Assembly (NCBI RefSeq): GCF_020740795.1
Contig: NC_067284.1
Coordinates: 96,091,440-96,155,439, forward strand
Length of the DNA stretch: 64,000 nucleotides
From: Apus apus
Lineage: Eukaryota; Chordata; Aves; Apodiformes; Apodidae
Direction: 5' to 3'
Below the pieces are notes generated by a model, which saw only the letters and a list, made by a program, of their open reading frames with translations, was not told the DNA's origin and searched no databases. Below, piece after piece: positions 50,901-63,153 of the stretch (position 1 is its first letter; each line of letters opens with the position of its first letter). The translations under genes were made by a program, and so were the position numbers.

Positions 50901-53900
50901 AAAATAATTTATCATCTCCTTGTCAAGAATGTATCAGGAAAGATTAAAATCAGATTATATAAAATAGCACATGCTTCTAAGTAAGTACGTAAAACAAAAT
51001 GAGGTCTTACAAAGAAAATATTTGAGATGGCTCATTTCTTTGCTGTCTGAGGTCCCATATTTTTAACTGTCCAATTGAATTTACTGTCAAGATCTCAGTT
51101 GTACGAAGGAAAGTCACTGCATGGAGCGTACTGCTGTCTGCATTGTCTGCAAAAGAGAAGGGCTTTCAGGTAAACCATTTAATTACCACAAAATAACTCC
51201 TTTTAGAAAACAGAACACAGCTGCTTAAACATGGTTACAACCTCTCTGCATTTTCAGGGGCAGAGACAGACCAGTGTCATATGATATTTTAAGTATTACA
51301 AGAGTACCCTGTGAAAAAGAAGCCCTTGTTTCCTGTATCTAATACTACTGAGACAAATGTGTAAGAAGCTATATTTAGTTAGCTCCAGTGCTGACAGAAC
51401 TACTAGTTGATCCCTAAGATTTATTAATGCAGCTCCTAAGAAGAGGAATCTATTTACCTGGATCGATGATTTCTGTAAGGGTTTTCTTTATATGCTCTAC
51501 ATCTACTGACGGGGGTGAGCCATGCAGCTTTTCATAATGCAGTTCTTTTGAGCACAAGAAACTAGCTCTAGCTGAGAACATTAAACAGCTGTATACAAAT
51601 GCACTTAACTCACCAACTTTCTATAGGCCAATAATTATCAATGCGATATCCATCCCTGTCCCTACTGCCAAACCAGAATTATACTTTGCTTCTTAATAAC
51701 TAAATGGCAAAGCTCTTTTTTTCAGGTCCTTCTCTCCAGCGCTTATTTTGATCAGAATAATTTATGATGTCAAACACTTCACAGCACTGGGGTGAAACTT
51801 TTGAGGCTTTAGGAGAGAATAATGTAGATACTGTATTCTTGTATTTTAATTCTGCTATTATATATAAACTTTTCATCTTGATTATGATGGGGTAACACTG
51901 TTAAGTATACTTTCACCTCATGTATTTTTGAAGTTTTGTGTAGGTCCATATTGAAAATACAGGGGAATTTTTTTGCTGCATAAGATGCAAACCTTTTTTG
52001 ATATTGAGACAGACAAATTACACTGATGCCTGATTATAAATATTAGAGTTTTCTTTTCTGCTTACTGTTTAAATGAAAGAACAGGGGAAGAAAAAAACCC
52101 AACACCTTTAAAAGGAAATGTTAGATTGCTGAAGTTCTAAAGTATTTAATATTTTGTGAAAGAACAATATGATTTAGCAATGACACATCTTTATGGCTGC
52201 AAAAGATTTTTATATTATGTCTAATTTTGGACATTTTTTTTTCCCTTCCATGTTTGACTATAAACATATCAACTTGATTTTATACTCTCAAATCCAATAA
52301 ACAATAACAAAAAGGTTCTCCTTTACAAATATTTCAGGAGGTACAAGAGTTCCAGCTTCGTATTAAAAAATGTTGAGGGTTCTGCTCAGTGCCTGGGACA
52401 TATCAGTAAGTCATCAAATTGGGAACCAGTACAAATGATTGCTCACACTACAGAACTCCATCCTGAAGAACTTGAAAGCATCTTTCAAGATGTTCTCTCT
52501 GCCCTCTCCAACTTTCACTGTAAAACAAGCTCTGGTCAATGAGTTTGTGCTAGTCCCTTCTACATAATTCCAGGTAAGCTGCAGTTACTAGATCATAGGT
52601 ACAACTGACTTATTTATAGACCATTCCTGTTTTAAAGTTTCCTTTTATATTTCCAAAAGAACATTTCTCAGTTAATTCACATGTGATTTCTTACATATTT
52701 ATGTGCCAGCAAATCTAAATGCAAAGTCTTACTGCAGCTGATGCTATCACAACAAAGCAGGCATTTTTACATGCTACTATCAACTAAGCTCTAAGAAAAC
52801 TAACAACTTGTATCCTGCACACTTTTACATCTGTTTGTATGCAGCTGAGCAATTGCCCAGAGAAAAATAGATTTTTTTTGTGTGGACATCTGCTTCCTTG
52901 GAGTCAGCAAAGCATTCTCCTCTGTTAAACTTGTACCAGAACAGTGTGTGTTAAAATCTGTATACAAGTAAGAACTTTAAATAGTTTAAAAGGATTATTT
53001 TAATGTTCTTGCCCTTAAAGGGGAAGTTTCTGTGTTTTGTGGGCACATGCTAATAAAATCTGCCTCGTGCCCTGCTAATTTTTTTTTTTTTTTAAGCATA
53101 GAAAGGTTCTCTACAGCAGTCCTCTAGGAGCTTCAGTAAAGGACTGCATGCAATTAATAGGATTTATTTTGTGTGTGCATATAAAGCCACACACACACAA
53201 GCATACCCTCTAGAATCTCAAGAGCACTTCCTTCCTTAATTGGCTTATCACTGTGTAAATCCCTTCATCCTTTAGAGGCAAGATTTTCTTGAGGAGAAAC
53301 AGGTGCTGTGTCAAAATGAAGTTTCAGGGAGAAAGTCCCAGGTTAGTAATGCCACTATCAAATATGGTGTTACCACCCTTTAAATTATTTCTGCTGGTTT
53401 TCACGCCTTTCACGAACTATTTACTCTTATAATGCAATCTACTACTCTTAAGAAACATGGAGCTAAAAAACTAAGTGAGAAATTATCACTGTAAGCCAAG
53501 GCATCTGGCAGAAGAACGGGGTACAAACTGGTTTCTGGTTCTTGGTGTTCCTTTAGACACAGGGAAATGGATGGTTTTGCAGACACTGTGAGGGTTAATC
53601 TTGGTACAAATAGCAAACTGAAGTAACAATTTCACTGACCTCCAGTTTTGAAGAACTTGGGACACAATACTTCTTGAAATCTAACCATATTTCATGTATA
53701 CTGTCATAGCACTTAACAATTCTAGATTAAACAGAGAATGTTAGGCTTGAAACTTCTCCATTGCTTAAAACATTAATTTGAAAATATCTGAATATCAAAA
53801 TACATCTGAAATACACTCAAGTATCTGGAGTTCGGATGAATACAGGAATAATCTGGAGCAAACACATTCACCTTGGAATACTTAATTAAATTCTCAAATG

Positions 53901-56031
53901 ACTTCCTTTTTTATTTTTGTTATCATTAAGAAACTATAAACCAAAAAAACCACTCCAAACTAAACTAATTTGAACAGTTATTTGACATACCTATAGTTCT
54001 TACTGGATCCTTTTGGTCAGCTCTGAAGTGATTTATTCTGCCATCTTCTCCAACAGTGACAATTTCTGGGTTGTTGCAGATGACTCCAGTACATGCTGCT
54101 CCACCACAAGATGTGCTTTGATCCACATGATAATGGGCTTTCTCCCACCGCTGGTTGGCAGATAAAGTCTAAGTAGTAACCAGACATTAAATTCTGCCAT
54201 TAAATAACGATCCTGATAGATCAAAATTTCCAGAATACTTGCGAAACCAGAAACAAGCTCCAGGAAAAACCACACTACCTCACAGGAATGAGAATCTCCT
54301 GTACAAATAAGAATCAGAGATCTAAGTTTTCCTCAACTCTTGAGCATACAGTCCTTCAATGAAGCTTTGATTATTTCTTGTCTGAACCACCTTTTTTCAC
54401 ATGAGCTAGAAATCAGAAAGAACACTATTTATGAACTGTGAAACGCCTCTCGCTTAGCGTCTCCATTCAATCTTTCCCCAGGCTGAGGGAAAAGAACTGA
54501 GGCCTTTACAAAACATAAGGTCAGATTTAGATGGCAAGGAACTTAGTTTATTTTAGGTACCACAACAAACTATTATCAGATACTAGTCTCCACTGTGATT
54601 ATATTAAAAAGTCATTATGCTCTTACTTTTAACTATATATAAACATAGCAAAAACTACAGTTTACATTGTACTTGTAAGAAGAAACTCAACCTAAGTAAA
54701 TTAGTTCAAGAATACAAAAACTCTTAATAAGGTAGGTACAAGTTCACCAATACCTAGTCCTCCAAAACAATCTAAACTCTTAAAGTTATGTTTTCAGTAA
54801 ATGGATTATTTGGTTACAGATGTATAGTAACAGATACCCCAGTCTCTCTGATGCTGGAATCTGATTTATGTAGTTTGTGTATAAAATGCTTTTTTCTTTC
54901 CTTGTACTTATAAAGCCAAAGCTGCTTCTAACAGGCTTCAAAAAAAAAAATATTTTCGGTATGTAGATGTTCCTTGCAGTAGTAGTTTGGATAAATATTA
55001 TGCTAAGATCAAAGTGACCCCTACTTAAGCTGTTATTCTGTGTAGGTCAGACAAGGTACCTGGTTATTTTGATGATGACGGAATATAGTTACAGCTCCTG
55101 TTGATGAGGCAACCACAATTTTCTCTTGATCCAAAAACTGAAGGAAGATAATAAAAGTGCTATTAGTTTATGTCAATACCAAGATGATAATTTTGATTTT
55201 AGAGTAACCAAAATTATTGGTAGGTATAGTAAAAAAGAACAAACCCAAACTAATCCACAAACTGATACTGGTTGGTTGTGCCTCCTTCATAAGCTTTTTT
55301 TTTTTGTGTGTGAATCTCAGCATTTTGAAAATTCACCAAAATTCACAAAAAAATTCACCAAAATTTCTCCTGAGAAGCCCTTAAAAAATTCAACACAGCT
55401 GTTTTACCTGCATGTCCATAACATCACCGTTGTGCCTGATGTCACACAGCAGCTGAGGTTCTCCTTGATAGTCACCATTGAGACCCCCATTTCCGAGATC
55501 TCCAACAGACCAAATGGAGATCCTGTTATCCTGTAAGAAAGTTACACCACCGGTTTTAGTCCAAAACGCTTTTGAAAGCATCGAACAGAAAGCCACCGTA
55601 GATGTCAGCGCCTTCTCGCTCCAGCGCGGGGCAGCGGCGGGCTGCGGGGCAGCGGCGGGCTGCGGGGCAGCGGCGGGCTGCACGCCGCTGCGGGGGAAGC
55701 CGCCAGCGGGAGGGAAGCGTTCGGCCGGCGGGACAACCCCGCTGAGCAGCAGGGCGGCCCTCGCCTTCCCTAGGGAGCGAGCAGGGCGCAGCCGGGGGAG
55801 CGCTGGGCCTGGCAGCGCTCGCAGGGAGCTGCGGCTCCGCTTTCCCACGCGAGGCGGCGGAGGCTGCGGGGCCCGGGGAAGGACGCGCCACGCCTCCGGG
55901 CCCAGCACTACCTCGTTGTCCCAGGAGCCCGTGGCGAAGAGGTCGGGGGGCTGGAGCGCGGCGGCGGGCAGGGGCCGCCAGCGGGTCCTGCTGATCTTCT
56001 GCGACACGAACCTGGCGCACACCTCCTCCAT
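47753..56031 (-). CDS. NUP43: Nucleoporin NUP43, complete coding region
   Basis: WD40 beta-propeller subunit of the NUP107-NUP160 Y-complex, which builds the nuclear pore scaffold and also acts at kinetochores in mitosis. Eight coding exons on the minus strand: 55912-56031, 55408-55530, 55060-55137, 53991-54168, 51011-51146, 50085-50236, 49211-49333, 47753-47967. All splice sites are GT-AG. They sum to 1125 bases, 374 codons plus stop (human has 380). Recognised segments: MEEVCARFVSQKISRTRWRP, ATGSWDNE, LLCDIRHNGDVMDMQ, NNPEIVTVGEDGRIN, GDRVPLHCVDRHPNQQHIVA, ATGGQDGMLSIWD, HFHPSNPDHLFTCSEDGSLW and LDVLGPCLVYGTDAEAIYV. The start context is GCGGCC-ATG-G. It is about 7.3 kb head to head from the PCMT1 start. 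The propeller appears intact. Confidence 0.97.
49211..49333 (-). CDS. NUP43: NUP43 coding exon 7
   Basis: Encodes (M)WEVHFHPSNPDHLFTCSED and GSLWHWDTSTDVSEKPSFLHQ, a full WD repeat. The acceptor is ATACTTCCAG and the donor is CATCAAG followed by GTAAGGA. Confidence 0.96.
50085..50236 (-). CDS. NUP43: NUP43 coding exon 6
   Basis: Encodes TGDRVPLHCVDRHPNQQHIV, ATGGQDGMLSIWDIRQGTMP and VSLLNAHEAE. The acceptor is CCTTTGCAG and the donor is GCAGAAA followed by GTAAGTG. Confidence 0.96.
51011..51146 (-). CDS. NUP43: NUP43 coding exon 5
   Basis: Encodes (D)NADSSTLHAVTFLRTTEIL, TVNSIGQLKIWDLRQQRNEP and SQIFSL. The acceptor is TCTTTTGCAG and the donor is TTTCTTT followed by GTAAGAC. The phase matches both neighbours. 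Confidence 0.95.
51147..53990 (-). other. NUP43: NUP43 intron
   Basis: The largest NUP43 intron, 2.8 kb and AT-rich, with a poly-T run at about 53081-53093. No repeat family or gene recognised. Confidence 0.6.
53991..54168 (-). CDS. NUP43: NUP43 coding exon 4
   Basis: Encodes TLSANQRWEKAHYHVDQSTS, CGGAACTGVICNNPEIVTVG and EDGRINHFRADQKDPVRTI. The acceptor is TACTACTTAG and the donor is ACTATAG followed by GTATGTC. Confidence 0.95.
55060..55137 (-). CDS. NUP43: NUP43 coding exon 3
   Basis: A 78-base exon encoding FLDQEKIVVASSTGAVTIFR and HHQNNQ. The acceptor is ATCTTCCTTCAG and the donor is AACCAG followed by GTACCTT. In phase with both neighbours. Confidence 0.95.
55408..55530 (-). CDS. NUP43: NUP43 coding exon 2
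   Basis: Encodes DNRISIWSVGDLGNGGLNGD, YQGEPQLLCDIRHNGDVMDM and Q. The acceptor is CTTTCTTACAG and the donor is ATGCAG followed by GTAAAAC. Confidence 0.95.
55626..55679. repeat. 18-base GC-rich tandem repeat, three perfect copies
   Basis: The unit gcggggcagcggcgggct is repeated three times without mismatch in NUP43 intron 1, inside the CpG island. It causes repeated PAA-type peptides in spurious open frames. Confidence 0.95.
55912..56031 (-). CDS. NUP43: NUP43 coding exon 1
   Basis: Encodes MEEVCARFVSQKISRTRWRP, LPAAALQPPDLFATGSWDNE. The donor is AACGAG followed by GTAGTGC. Human begins MEEIYAKFVSQKISKTRWRP, which fixes the start. Confidence 0.96.
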
Positions 56032-56560
56032 GGCCGCCCCGCCGCGCGCCCGCTCCCGCCCGCCCGCTGATTGGCTGCGGCGCGACGGCGAGCGCCGAGG
56101 GTCAGGATTGCTGCGCTGCGGCGAGCGCGCGCGGGCCGGCTGGGGCAGGGCCGGGCGGGGCGGTGCGGGAGCCGGGCGGGGCGGTGCGGGGGGCGGGCGG
56201 GGCGGGCGCTGGGCAGCCCGGCGCCGCCGTTTGTAGCAGCTGCGCAGCACCAGCTGCCGGCCTGCAGCGAGGCGGGCAGACCGCACCCCGCCCCTCGCTC
56301 CGGGCGTGCGGTGAGACGCGGCGGGGGGAGCGGGCTCGGGGGTAGCGCCGGCCGGCAGGCCCTGCAGGGGCCCGCGGTGCCCGGCCCGGCCCTGCCGCTG
56401 CGAGCTCGGGCCTCGGCAACACCGGCCCGGGCGTCCTGTTGGGCATCGGGTCGGGGGGGGAAGAAATGAAGAACGAGGTGAATTTGGCAGCGGGGTTCCC
56501 TGTCTGCTCGGGGAGGCCGCGTTCCCCCCGGGACGGTGCGACTGGGTATCATCTCTGCAA
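56032..56560 (-). promoter_or_regulatory. NUP43: NUP43 CpG-island promoter
   Basis: GC-rich region upstream of the NUP43 ATG, with many GGGCGG Sp1-type boxes. An inverted CCAAT box (plus-strand ATTGG at 56070-56074), read as CCAAT on the NUP43 strand, lies about 40 bases before the ATG, so the true start site may be inside or just upstream. No TATA box. The overlapping long open frames are GC artefacts. Confidence 0.7.
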
Positions 56561-59500
56561 GGTCGTGAAATTGTATTTTCTCAAAACCAATGACTTGTAC
56601 AGCATTTAACTGTCTCTGGTTTCCATTTTCTTTGAAATTTCTGCAAGTGATGCTCTCCTTTCTTGTCAGATTCCTGCTTGTACAGAAGTGCAACAATAAT
56701 TTTTCTGCCCCAAATAACGTGTTAAATGAGCACACGTGTGCTTTCTTTTATCATGTTCCACATGAGACGTAAACAACTGCAACAAAAAGCTCAGAGGCTA
56801 GGTGTGAAGCGAGCTGAAGGCTGACACAGCTGCCTGGCCGTCTCAGGGGGTGGGACAACCTGCCCAGTCACTGCACTGCAGTGACTTTCCCACAAGCACC
56901 TTCCTACTTTGACAACCTGGTTTTCTGCTGCCAGCTCCCTGAGGTTCTGTCAGGTGGACTTAACAGCAGCAGCAGCTCGATCAAACTTTCACCCGCAGTA
57001 TCGCCGTCTGCCGGCTAAGCCGTCTGTCAGATTTTTTCTGTACAGGATTCCTGCGTTTCTCATCAAGGCTGCTGTGCTGTTTTGCAGTCCTTCAGATATG
57101 ATACCAAATAATTTCTTCTTCCCAATGATGTACAGCAGAATCCAACACTGAACAGAGTAAAAAAGCTGGATGCTATTGCAGTCTACCACACTGCAAGCCT
57201 TAAAACAGCTTTGTCACAGGATGCAGCAGCATTAGTGTTTTACAGTAGCCAATATCCCTGGCACCCTCTATTCAGCTGCTAATGGCAGTCCTGCAAGTCA
57301 CTGTCAACTCCAAGGGCAATTCTCCTAACACTTGTGAGAAAGCTCAATGGGCAGTCTCAGAATACAGCTACAGAACAGACAGCTAAAAGCATAAGAGATA
57401 AAATAGTTTGGCATTACTGAAATGTTTTATTAGGCAAATATTTTTGTTGGTTACTTTGCGATTTCTGCGTGTATTTTTTACCTTGTGTTCTTGGATGGTT
57501 TCTTTGCTCAGGATTGCTTTTTCAAAAGCATTTGGGAAGCTATTAAAGGGAGTAGGTTGGACATAGAGGTTATGATCATTAAGAAGGAAGAAAAGAATCA
57601 CTGTTTTTCTTCCACGTCTTACAATCTTTTTAAAAGAAAATGCTGGCAGCATGCAATGTGGTGGAGGGGAGAGCTGTGATGGATTTAGGGCTGCTCTAAA
57701 CCTTTAAATATATTCTCTGTGTTTGATCATTATGAAAGATGTATACTCTGTTAGTATGTTGTTTCAGTGTAATAAAGGAGGAAACAAACACTGGGAGAAA
57801 ATATGCCTCATCAAATATTTCTGAGGTTGTCCAAGAGGATGGCAAATGTAGACAAAGATGACTCTGGGCATTGGGTCCCAACATAGGAGCTGAGACAACA
57901 AGGAGCATCTATGGATTATCCTTAAATATGGCTAAAACCAGGAGTGTGAGTAAAAGGGAAGAAAATGGAAAGCATGCCTGTCTCTCTGCCAGAGGTTAGG
58001 GGGCCTGGGAATGCAGACACTTACTAGATCTGTGGATGTACTAGGGCAGGATAAATCTATTCTAACTCTAACCATGACGATTCTGTGATTCTATTTGCTT
58101 TTAGTCTGCTTTCCTCCAATTACCATTCAACAATATTTTAAGGAAGTTATGTGGAGATGCCAAAATATTTACTGCTGGTCATAATTCCTGGAGTCATGCC
58201 CAGTTTGATCTCCTGAACAAGCGCAGTCGCTCTGCAGAGCACAGCAGAGCAGATCTAAGAGCAGAGGGCCAGGGCCCTGTGTGCATTCATAAGCCTTACT
58301 TGCCCCGGGGCTCCCACAAGGCCGGGGCACCCGCTCCTGGCCTGAGCTGTGCTGCAGGAGGTTCTCTGCCCAGCCATGCCACTGGCTTGGCAACTGGCTT
58401 GACTTGGGCCTGACTCGCCACTTGGTTTTGCTTGATGAAAAAACCATTACCATTGCCAGCCCTGCTCTGCTTGTCTTGCTTGGACACCATGGGATGGTGT
58501 CCTGCTATGTGATATTGTCATCCCCAGCTCCAGGCTCACCTTCCCTCATGGAGGGGTCCCAGTCCTGCTCCCTAATGAGGAAAGTCACTGATGCGCCTGG
58601 GTCCTTCTCACCTCTTTGAGTGCAGGGCTGGGAAAAGAGGGATGCTGAGTTCAAAATAATGTAAACTTCTGAAATACAAAATGAAGGTACACATCAAACT
58701 GGCTTGAGGTTACAGGAAAAAAGATGAAGGAGAGTGATTAAGATAAAAACAGAATGGACGCAGGGAGAGGAGTAAGTGTAGGTGTAGAAGCCAATTAGTG
58801 TGGGGTTTGGGACATAACTGAGGAAATGTTCAGCAGGAACATTTCACAAGAATACTTTTGCTTGTGGTATGTATATGCAGAAGCAGATGGGACCAGACAG
58901 TGATGATCAACTTTTCATATGCTTTTTAATTTCAAAGAAATCTAAATGGGTTCATGCAGTGGGAGAAAAGGGATGAAACTGAAATAGCAGGGAGGGGTTT
59001 AAATATAAATGTATGTAAGTACAGCTAAGGGATTGAGATGTGGGTGAATGTGTGGAAAAAGAGAGAGATCCGACATGCTTAAAATTAGTGGGATCTCTAT
59101 GATGGCCCACTCTGGCTGCTGGCATTCACATGCCTCTTCCCTAACAGGGCCATCTGTCCCTTCACTAGCTCCCTGGTAAGTCTAAGGAGATGACTATACC
59201 TGTGGAGGATGAAAGAGCTTGCAACTGACAGTGGGCATCTAGGGAAAATGGTGCTCACATTGGTTTGGACAAGTGAGGGGGAAGAGGATACAGGAATGCT
59301 GAAGTGCAAGAGCAGATGGAGAGGTCCCATGTGAATGCTGATCACTGGAAAACTTTTTTTTGTTGTTTTAAAGTTCTGCTTGTCTTCTACTTTCATGTAG
59401 AATGGCTACATTCCTTCCAGTTTTATCTTCATGGATATGTTCTTAGTAAGTTTTTAAAATGGACTGATGGCCTGGGTATTAGAGCAGAAAGAGCTAAGGA

Positions 59501-61228
59501 CCCTCATATTTGTTTACTCCACAAACGGGCGCATCCTGCTGCTATTGTTACATATTAAGTTTCTCTGGGCCTTTTGAGGCAACTTGTCTTGTCTTAAAGC
59601 TCCTGGAAACCTGCAGAGCCAAATGATATTTCCTCCACACATGCCTGCCTAGTATAGGTATCACTTAGTAAGACTCACAGTTATGTTGTCATTCTCTGAA
59701 TAGTCATGCCAAGAATGTAGCCAATAGGCTACAATGATGGCCAATAGGCACATTCAATCCAAAAGCACCTGGGCAGGTCTGCAAGTTCCTGGGAAATAAA
59801 GGTGGGCTGTTTCTCTGCCTTAATTCAAGCTGGTCATGGTAAGCAGCATCAGTTTGTATGTAAATGGTTTTTCTTGTGTTTCTGATCTCCCAAGGGGGTA
59901 AGTATCCCTGGAATGCTTTTAAACCTGGGCCAACTAGCTTCTTGCCAGCAGCCTCTCTATGTGACAGCAATGCAGTTTGCTTGCATCTGACAACAGAAAA
60001 TGTCTTTTGCATTTAAAACAATGAAGTATTTTTACAATGTCTGTCTGTTCTCTGTACTTTCTGCCCTTTGGGAATTCCTCTGAATCTGTGGCTTCTTCCC
60101 TTCTCTCCCAGCCCACTGGATGCAACAGGGAGACCTTTTATATTCTGGGGCAGGCTGCAAGTCTCTCATGGACTGTAGAGCAGTTGCCAGATCATGCTTA
60201 GGAGAAGTTAGATGGAAAATGCAGAAAGAACCAGTGGATCTGTCTCCAGGATTAAAAGAACGAGATGGGAAAGGTCTGGGAAGCCTGTGGATGGGACCTG
60301 GTGTGTGCATTGGGCAACTTCCAGATTTGCCCTGGACAGACTGCAAGCCAGAACACCAGATTCCCACCTTCACCTCATTTTCTTCACCTGAACCAGCAAT
60401 AATGGGATGGAGTATATATGTTGTATGGAGCTGGCACAGGGTCATCCCTCACAGCGTGGGTTCTCACCCAGAGGACAACTTTACTGTGTCTACCCTGCTG
60501 GCATGTTAGGCTGCATGTGTCCTTGGAACAAGAATGCTTTTAAGAAACAATATAATATTTGAAGTAATATCTGCTGGATGATGCCTTATTTTCTCTAATG
60601 TTTATACAATGCACTATTAATAGGGCATTCAGAGTTATGTATGACTGTTCTCGTGTTTCAAAAGGAAAGAACTGAAAACAGTGCTGTGTGGTACCAAGCA
60701 GATGACACACCTGCACAGTTGCGCCTGGTCGAGAGGAAGCGCTGTCACATCGTGGTCCCGGGCGTGGGGAAGCTCGTTCACAAGGACCAGAAGGGGGCAC
60801 AAGTGCAAAAGTCTCCGCACTGACAGTAGGCTCCTTGAAATTGCCTGCAATAATGGAATTTGCTTTCCCTTTAAAAAACAATGGAAACACATATAAATAA
60901 CAGGTGGCACATGAATATTAGTGGCAAAAATAATCATTAAGGAATTTAGGAGTACCCAGGAATACCATGTGACTGTAGGAAGATAATTCTAATGTTTCCT
61001 GCATTATGCTACTGGCTGTAGGACCTTAGAGGTCCTACTTTTCTCTTAAGATGGCTATTTTATCATGTGCCTACATGGGACAGAGTAAAGGCCACACTGG
61101 AAGCATCAGTTTGGCATTTATTAAATTCTGAGCTACTGATTTTGTGACCAGTCACCTTTCAAAGGAAATTTTAATTTTTAACTTTGTCCTACAACAGCAT
61201 CACACTAGTAATAGGTCACTGGTACTAG
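56561..61228. other. NUP43-PCMT1 intergenic DNA
   Basis: Unique sequence, moderate GC. No known gene, RNA gene or clear transposon recognised. Overlapping open frames at 60032-60445 (minus) and 60120-60509 (plus) have no recognisable domain. A faint CR1-like tail ('gattctgtgattctat') ends at about 58095. Confidence 0.5.
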
Positions 61229-62345
61229 AATCATAAAATGGTTTGGGTTGGGACCTTAAAGATGTCTAGTTCCAAGCCCCCTGCCATGGGCAGGGACACC
61301 TCCCATTAGACCAGGTTGCTCCAAGCCCCATCCAACCTGGCCTTGAACACTTCTTGGGATGAGACACCCACAGCTTCTCTGGGCAACCAGTTACAGTCTC
61401 TCACCACCCTCGCACTAAAAACTTACAAATATCTAATCTAAATCTACCCTCTTTCAGCTTGAAACTGTTGCCCTTCATCCTATCACACAAGCCCTTATAA
61501 AAAGCCCTTCCTCAGCTTTCCTGTAGCCCCTTCAAGTACTGGAAGGCTGCTATAAGGTCTCCCCGGAGCCTTCTCTTCTCCAGGCTGAACAGCCCCAACT
61601 CTCTCAGCCTGTCTTCATAGGAGAGGTGCTGGATCCAGCCCTTTGATCATCTTTGTGTCCCTCCTCTGGACTTGTTGCAACAGCTCCATGTCCTTCCTGT
61701 GTTAGGGGCTCCAGCACCGGACACAGCACTGCAGGTGGGGTCTCACAAGAGTGGAGTAGAGGGGCAGAATCACCTCCCCTGACGTGCTGGCCACAATTCC
61801 TTTGCTGCAGCTCAGGATGTGGTTGGCTTTCTGGGCTGCAAGCACACCTTGCTGGTTCATATTGAGCTTTTCACAACCAGCACCCCCAAGTCCTTCTCCT
61901 CAGGGCTGTTCTCAATCCATTCTCCACCCAACATGTGTGTTTTGGGATTGCAGAACCTTGCACCTGGCCTTACTGAACTTCACGAGGTTGGCATGGGCTC
62001 ACCTCTCAAGCCTGTCAAGGTCCCTCTGGATGGCCTCCCTCCCCTCCAGGGTGTCGACCTCACCACTCCGCTTGGTGTCATTGGCAAACCTGCTGAGGGT
62101 GCACACGATTGCACTGCCCGTGTCACCAACAAAGATGTTAAACAGCGCCGGTCCCAGTACTGACCCTTGAGGGACGCCGCTCATCACTGGTCCCCATCTG
62201 GACACCGAGTCGTCGACCACTCCTCTCTGAGCGCCACCAGCCAGCCACTCCTTACCCGCCGAGTGGCCCACCGATCAAATCCATGTCTTTCCTATTTTGA
62301 TACCAGGATGCCGTGTGGGGCAGCGTCGAATGCTTTGCGCAAGCA
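61229..62345 (-). mobile_element. CR1 LINE, old antisense copy with reverse transcriptase remnant
   Basis: About 1.1 kb CR1 on the minus strand; its 3' end is at 61229 ('aaccattttatgattct' on the minus strand) and its 5' truncation near 62345. From the element's 5' side: LRKAFDAAPHGILVSK (motif A remnant), then [20 protein letters not shown], then FANDTKRSGEVDTLEGREAI, followed by the 3' UTR. Active CR1 has FADDTK, so one catalytic aspartate is replaced by asparagine. Together with other decay this makes it inactive. The 91-codon open piece at 61999-62271 is only a remnant. It directly borders the PCMT1 CpG island. Confidence 0.93.
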
Positions 62346-63103
62346 CTGGTTGGTGACGTCGCTTACCCTAACCCACCCTGAGCCGCAGGTGGCCCCGCAC
62401 GCAGGTGCCAGCTCCCCCGCCCCTTCTGCTGCTGCTCCCCGGGCTTCCCGCACCCCCGCCCCGCAGGCAGCGCGCGCGGCCGCTGGCCAATGGCAGCCCG
62501 CGACACGCAGGCCTGGCCCGCGCGGGCTGCCCGCGGCCAATGGGCGCAGCCCTTGCAAAGCACGGCGCCGCGGGACGGCGGTAATTGGCTCGGTCGCAGG
62601 GCGGGGGGCGCGCGGGGGCTGCCGCCCCGCAGCGCGGGCAGAGCCGGGGCGGGGGCGCGCCGGCCTGCGGTTCTGCCGGCTCGTTCATTAGGGGAGCCCC
62701 ACAGCGGACAAACCCGCGCCCGCAGACCCAGCCTGTCGCGTCCCGGCGCCCCCGCTCTGGTCCCGCAGCCGCTCCGCTCGCGCGGGGCGGGCTCGGGCGC
62801 GGCCGTTGGGCTCCGGCGGGCGCGGCCGGTACCGGAGCTTGGTCTGCGCGTGTGCTCCGCCCCGCCGGGCGCGTGCCGCGGCCGCTCAGCACCCGCGGCG
62901 CCGTGCGGGCAGGCAGGAGGCGCGGCGGAGGGAAGCGCGCCGGTGCGTTGCTGGTGCGTTACCGGCTGCTCGCCCTGCGGCTCCCCCGTGAGGGCCGCCC
63001 GCGGGCTGCGGGCACCGGCGGGGCGGCGGGACCCGGCCCCTGCGGGGCGACCCCTCCCCCGCGCGCGGGGATCTCCCCCCGCGCGCCCCCGGGGGTGCCG
63101 GGC

Positions 63104-63113
63104 GCGCATGCGC
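63104..63113. promoter_or_regulatory. PCMT1: NRF1 binding palindrome
   Basis: A perfect GCGCATGCGC, the NRF1 consensus, 41 bases before the upstream ATG at 63154 and 240 before the canonical start. Confidence 0.75.
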
Positions 63114-63153
63114 GGGGAGCGGCGCGAGCCCCCGGCGCGGCGGCGGCCGGAGC

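Noticed and set aside
58000-58096. CR1-like tail 'gattctgtgattctat' in intergenic DNA
   Set aside because: Only the last few bases resemble CR1. The preceding sequence lacks the usual conserved blocks, so I do not call it as an element.
59700-59900. Possible solo LTR-like block with CCAAT-like and AATAAA motifs
   Set aside because: No clear TG...CA ends, target duplication or family similarity could be seen by eye. Left as unexplained sequence.
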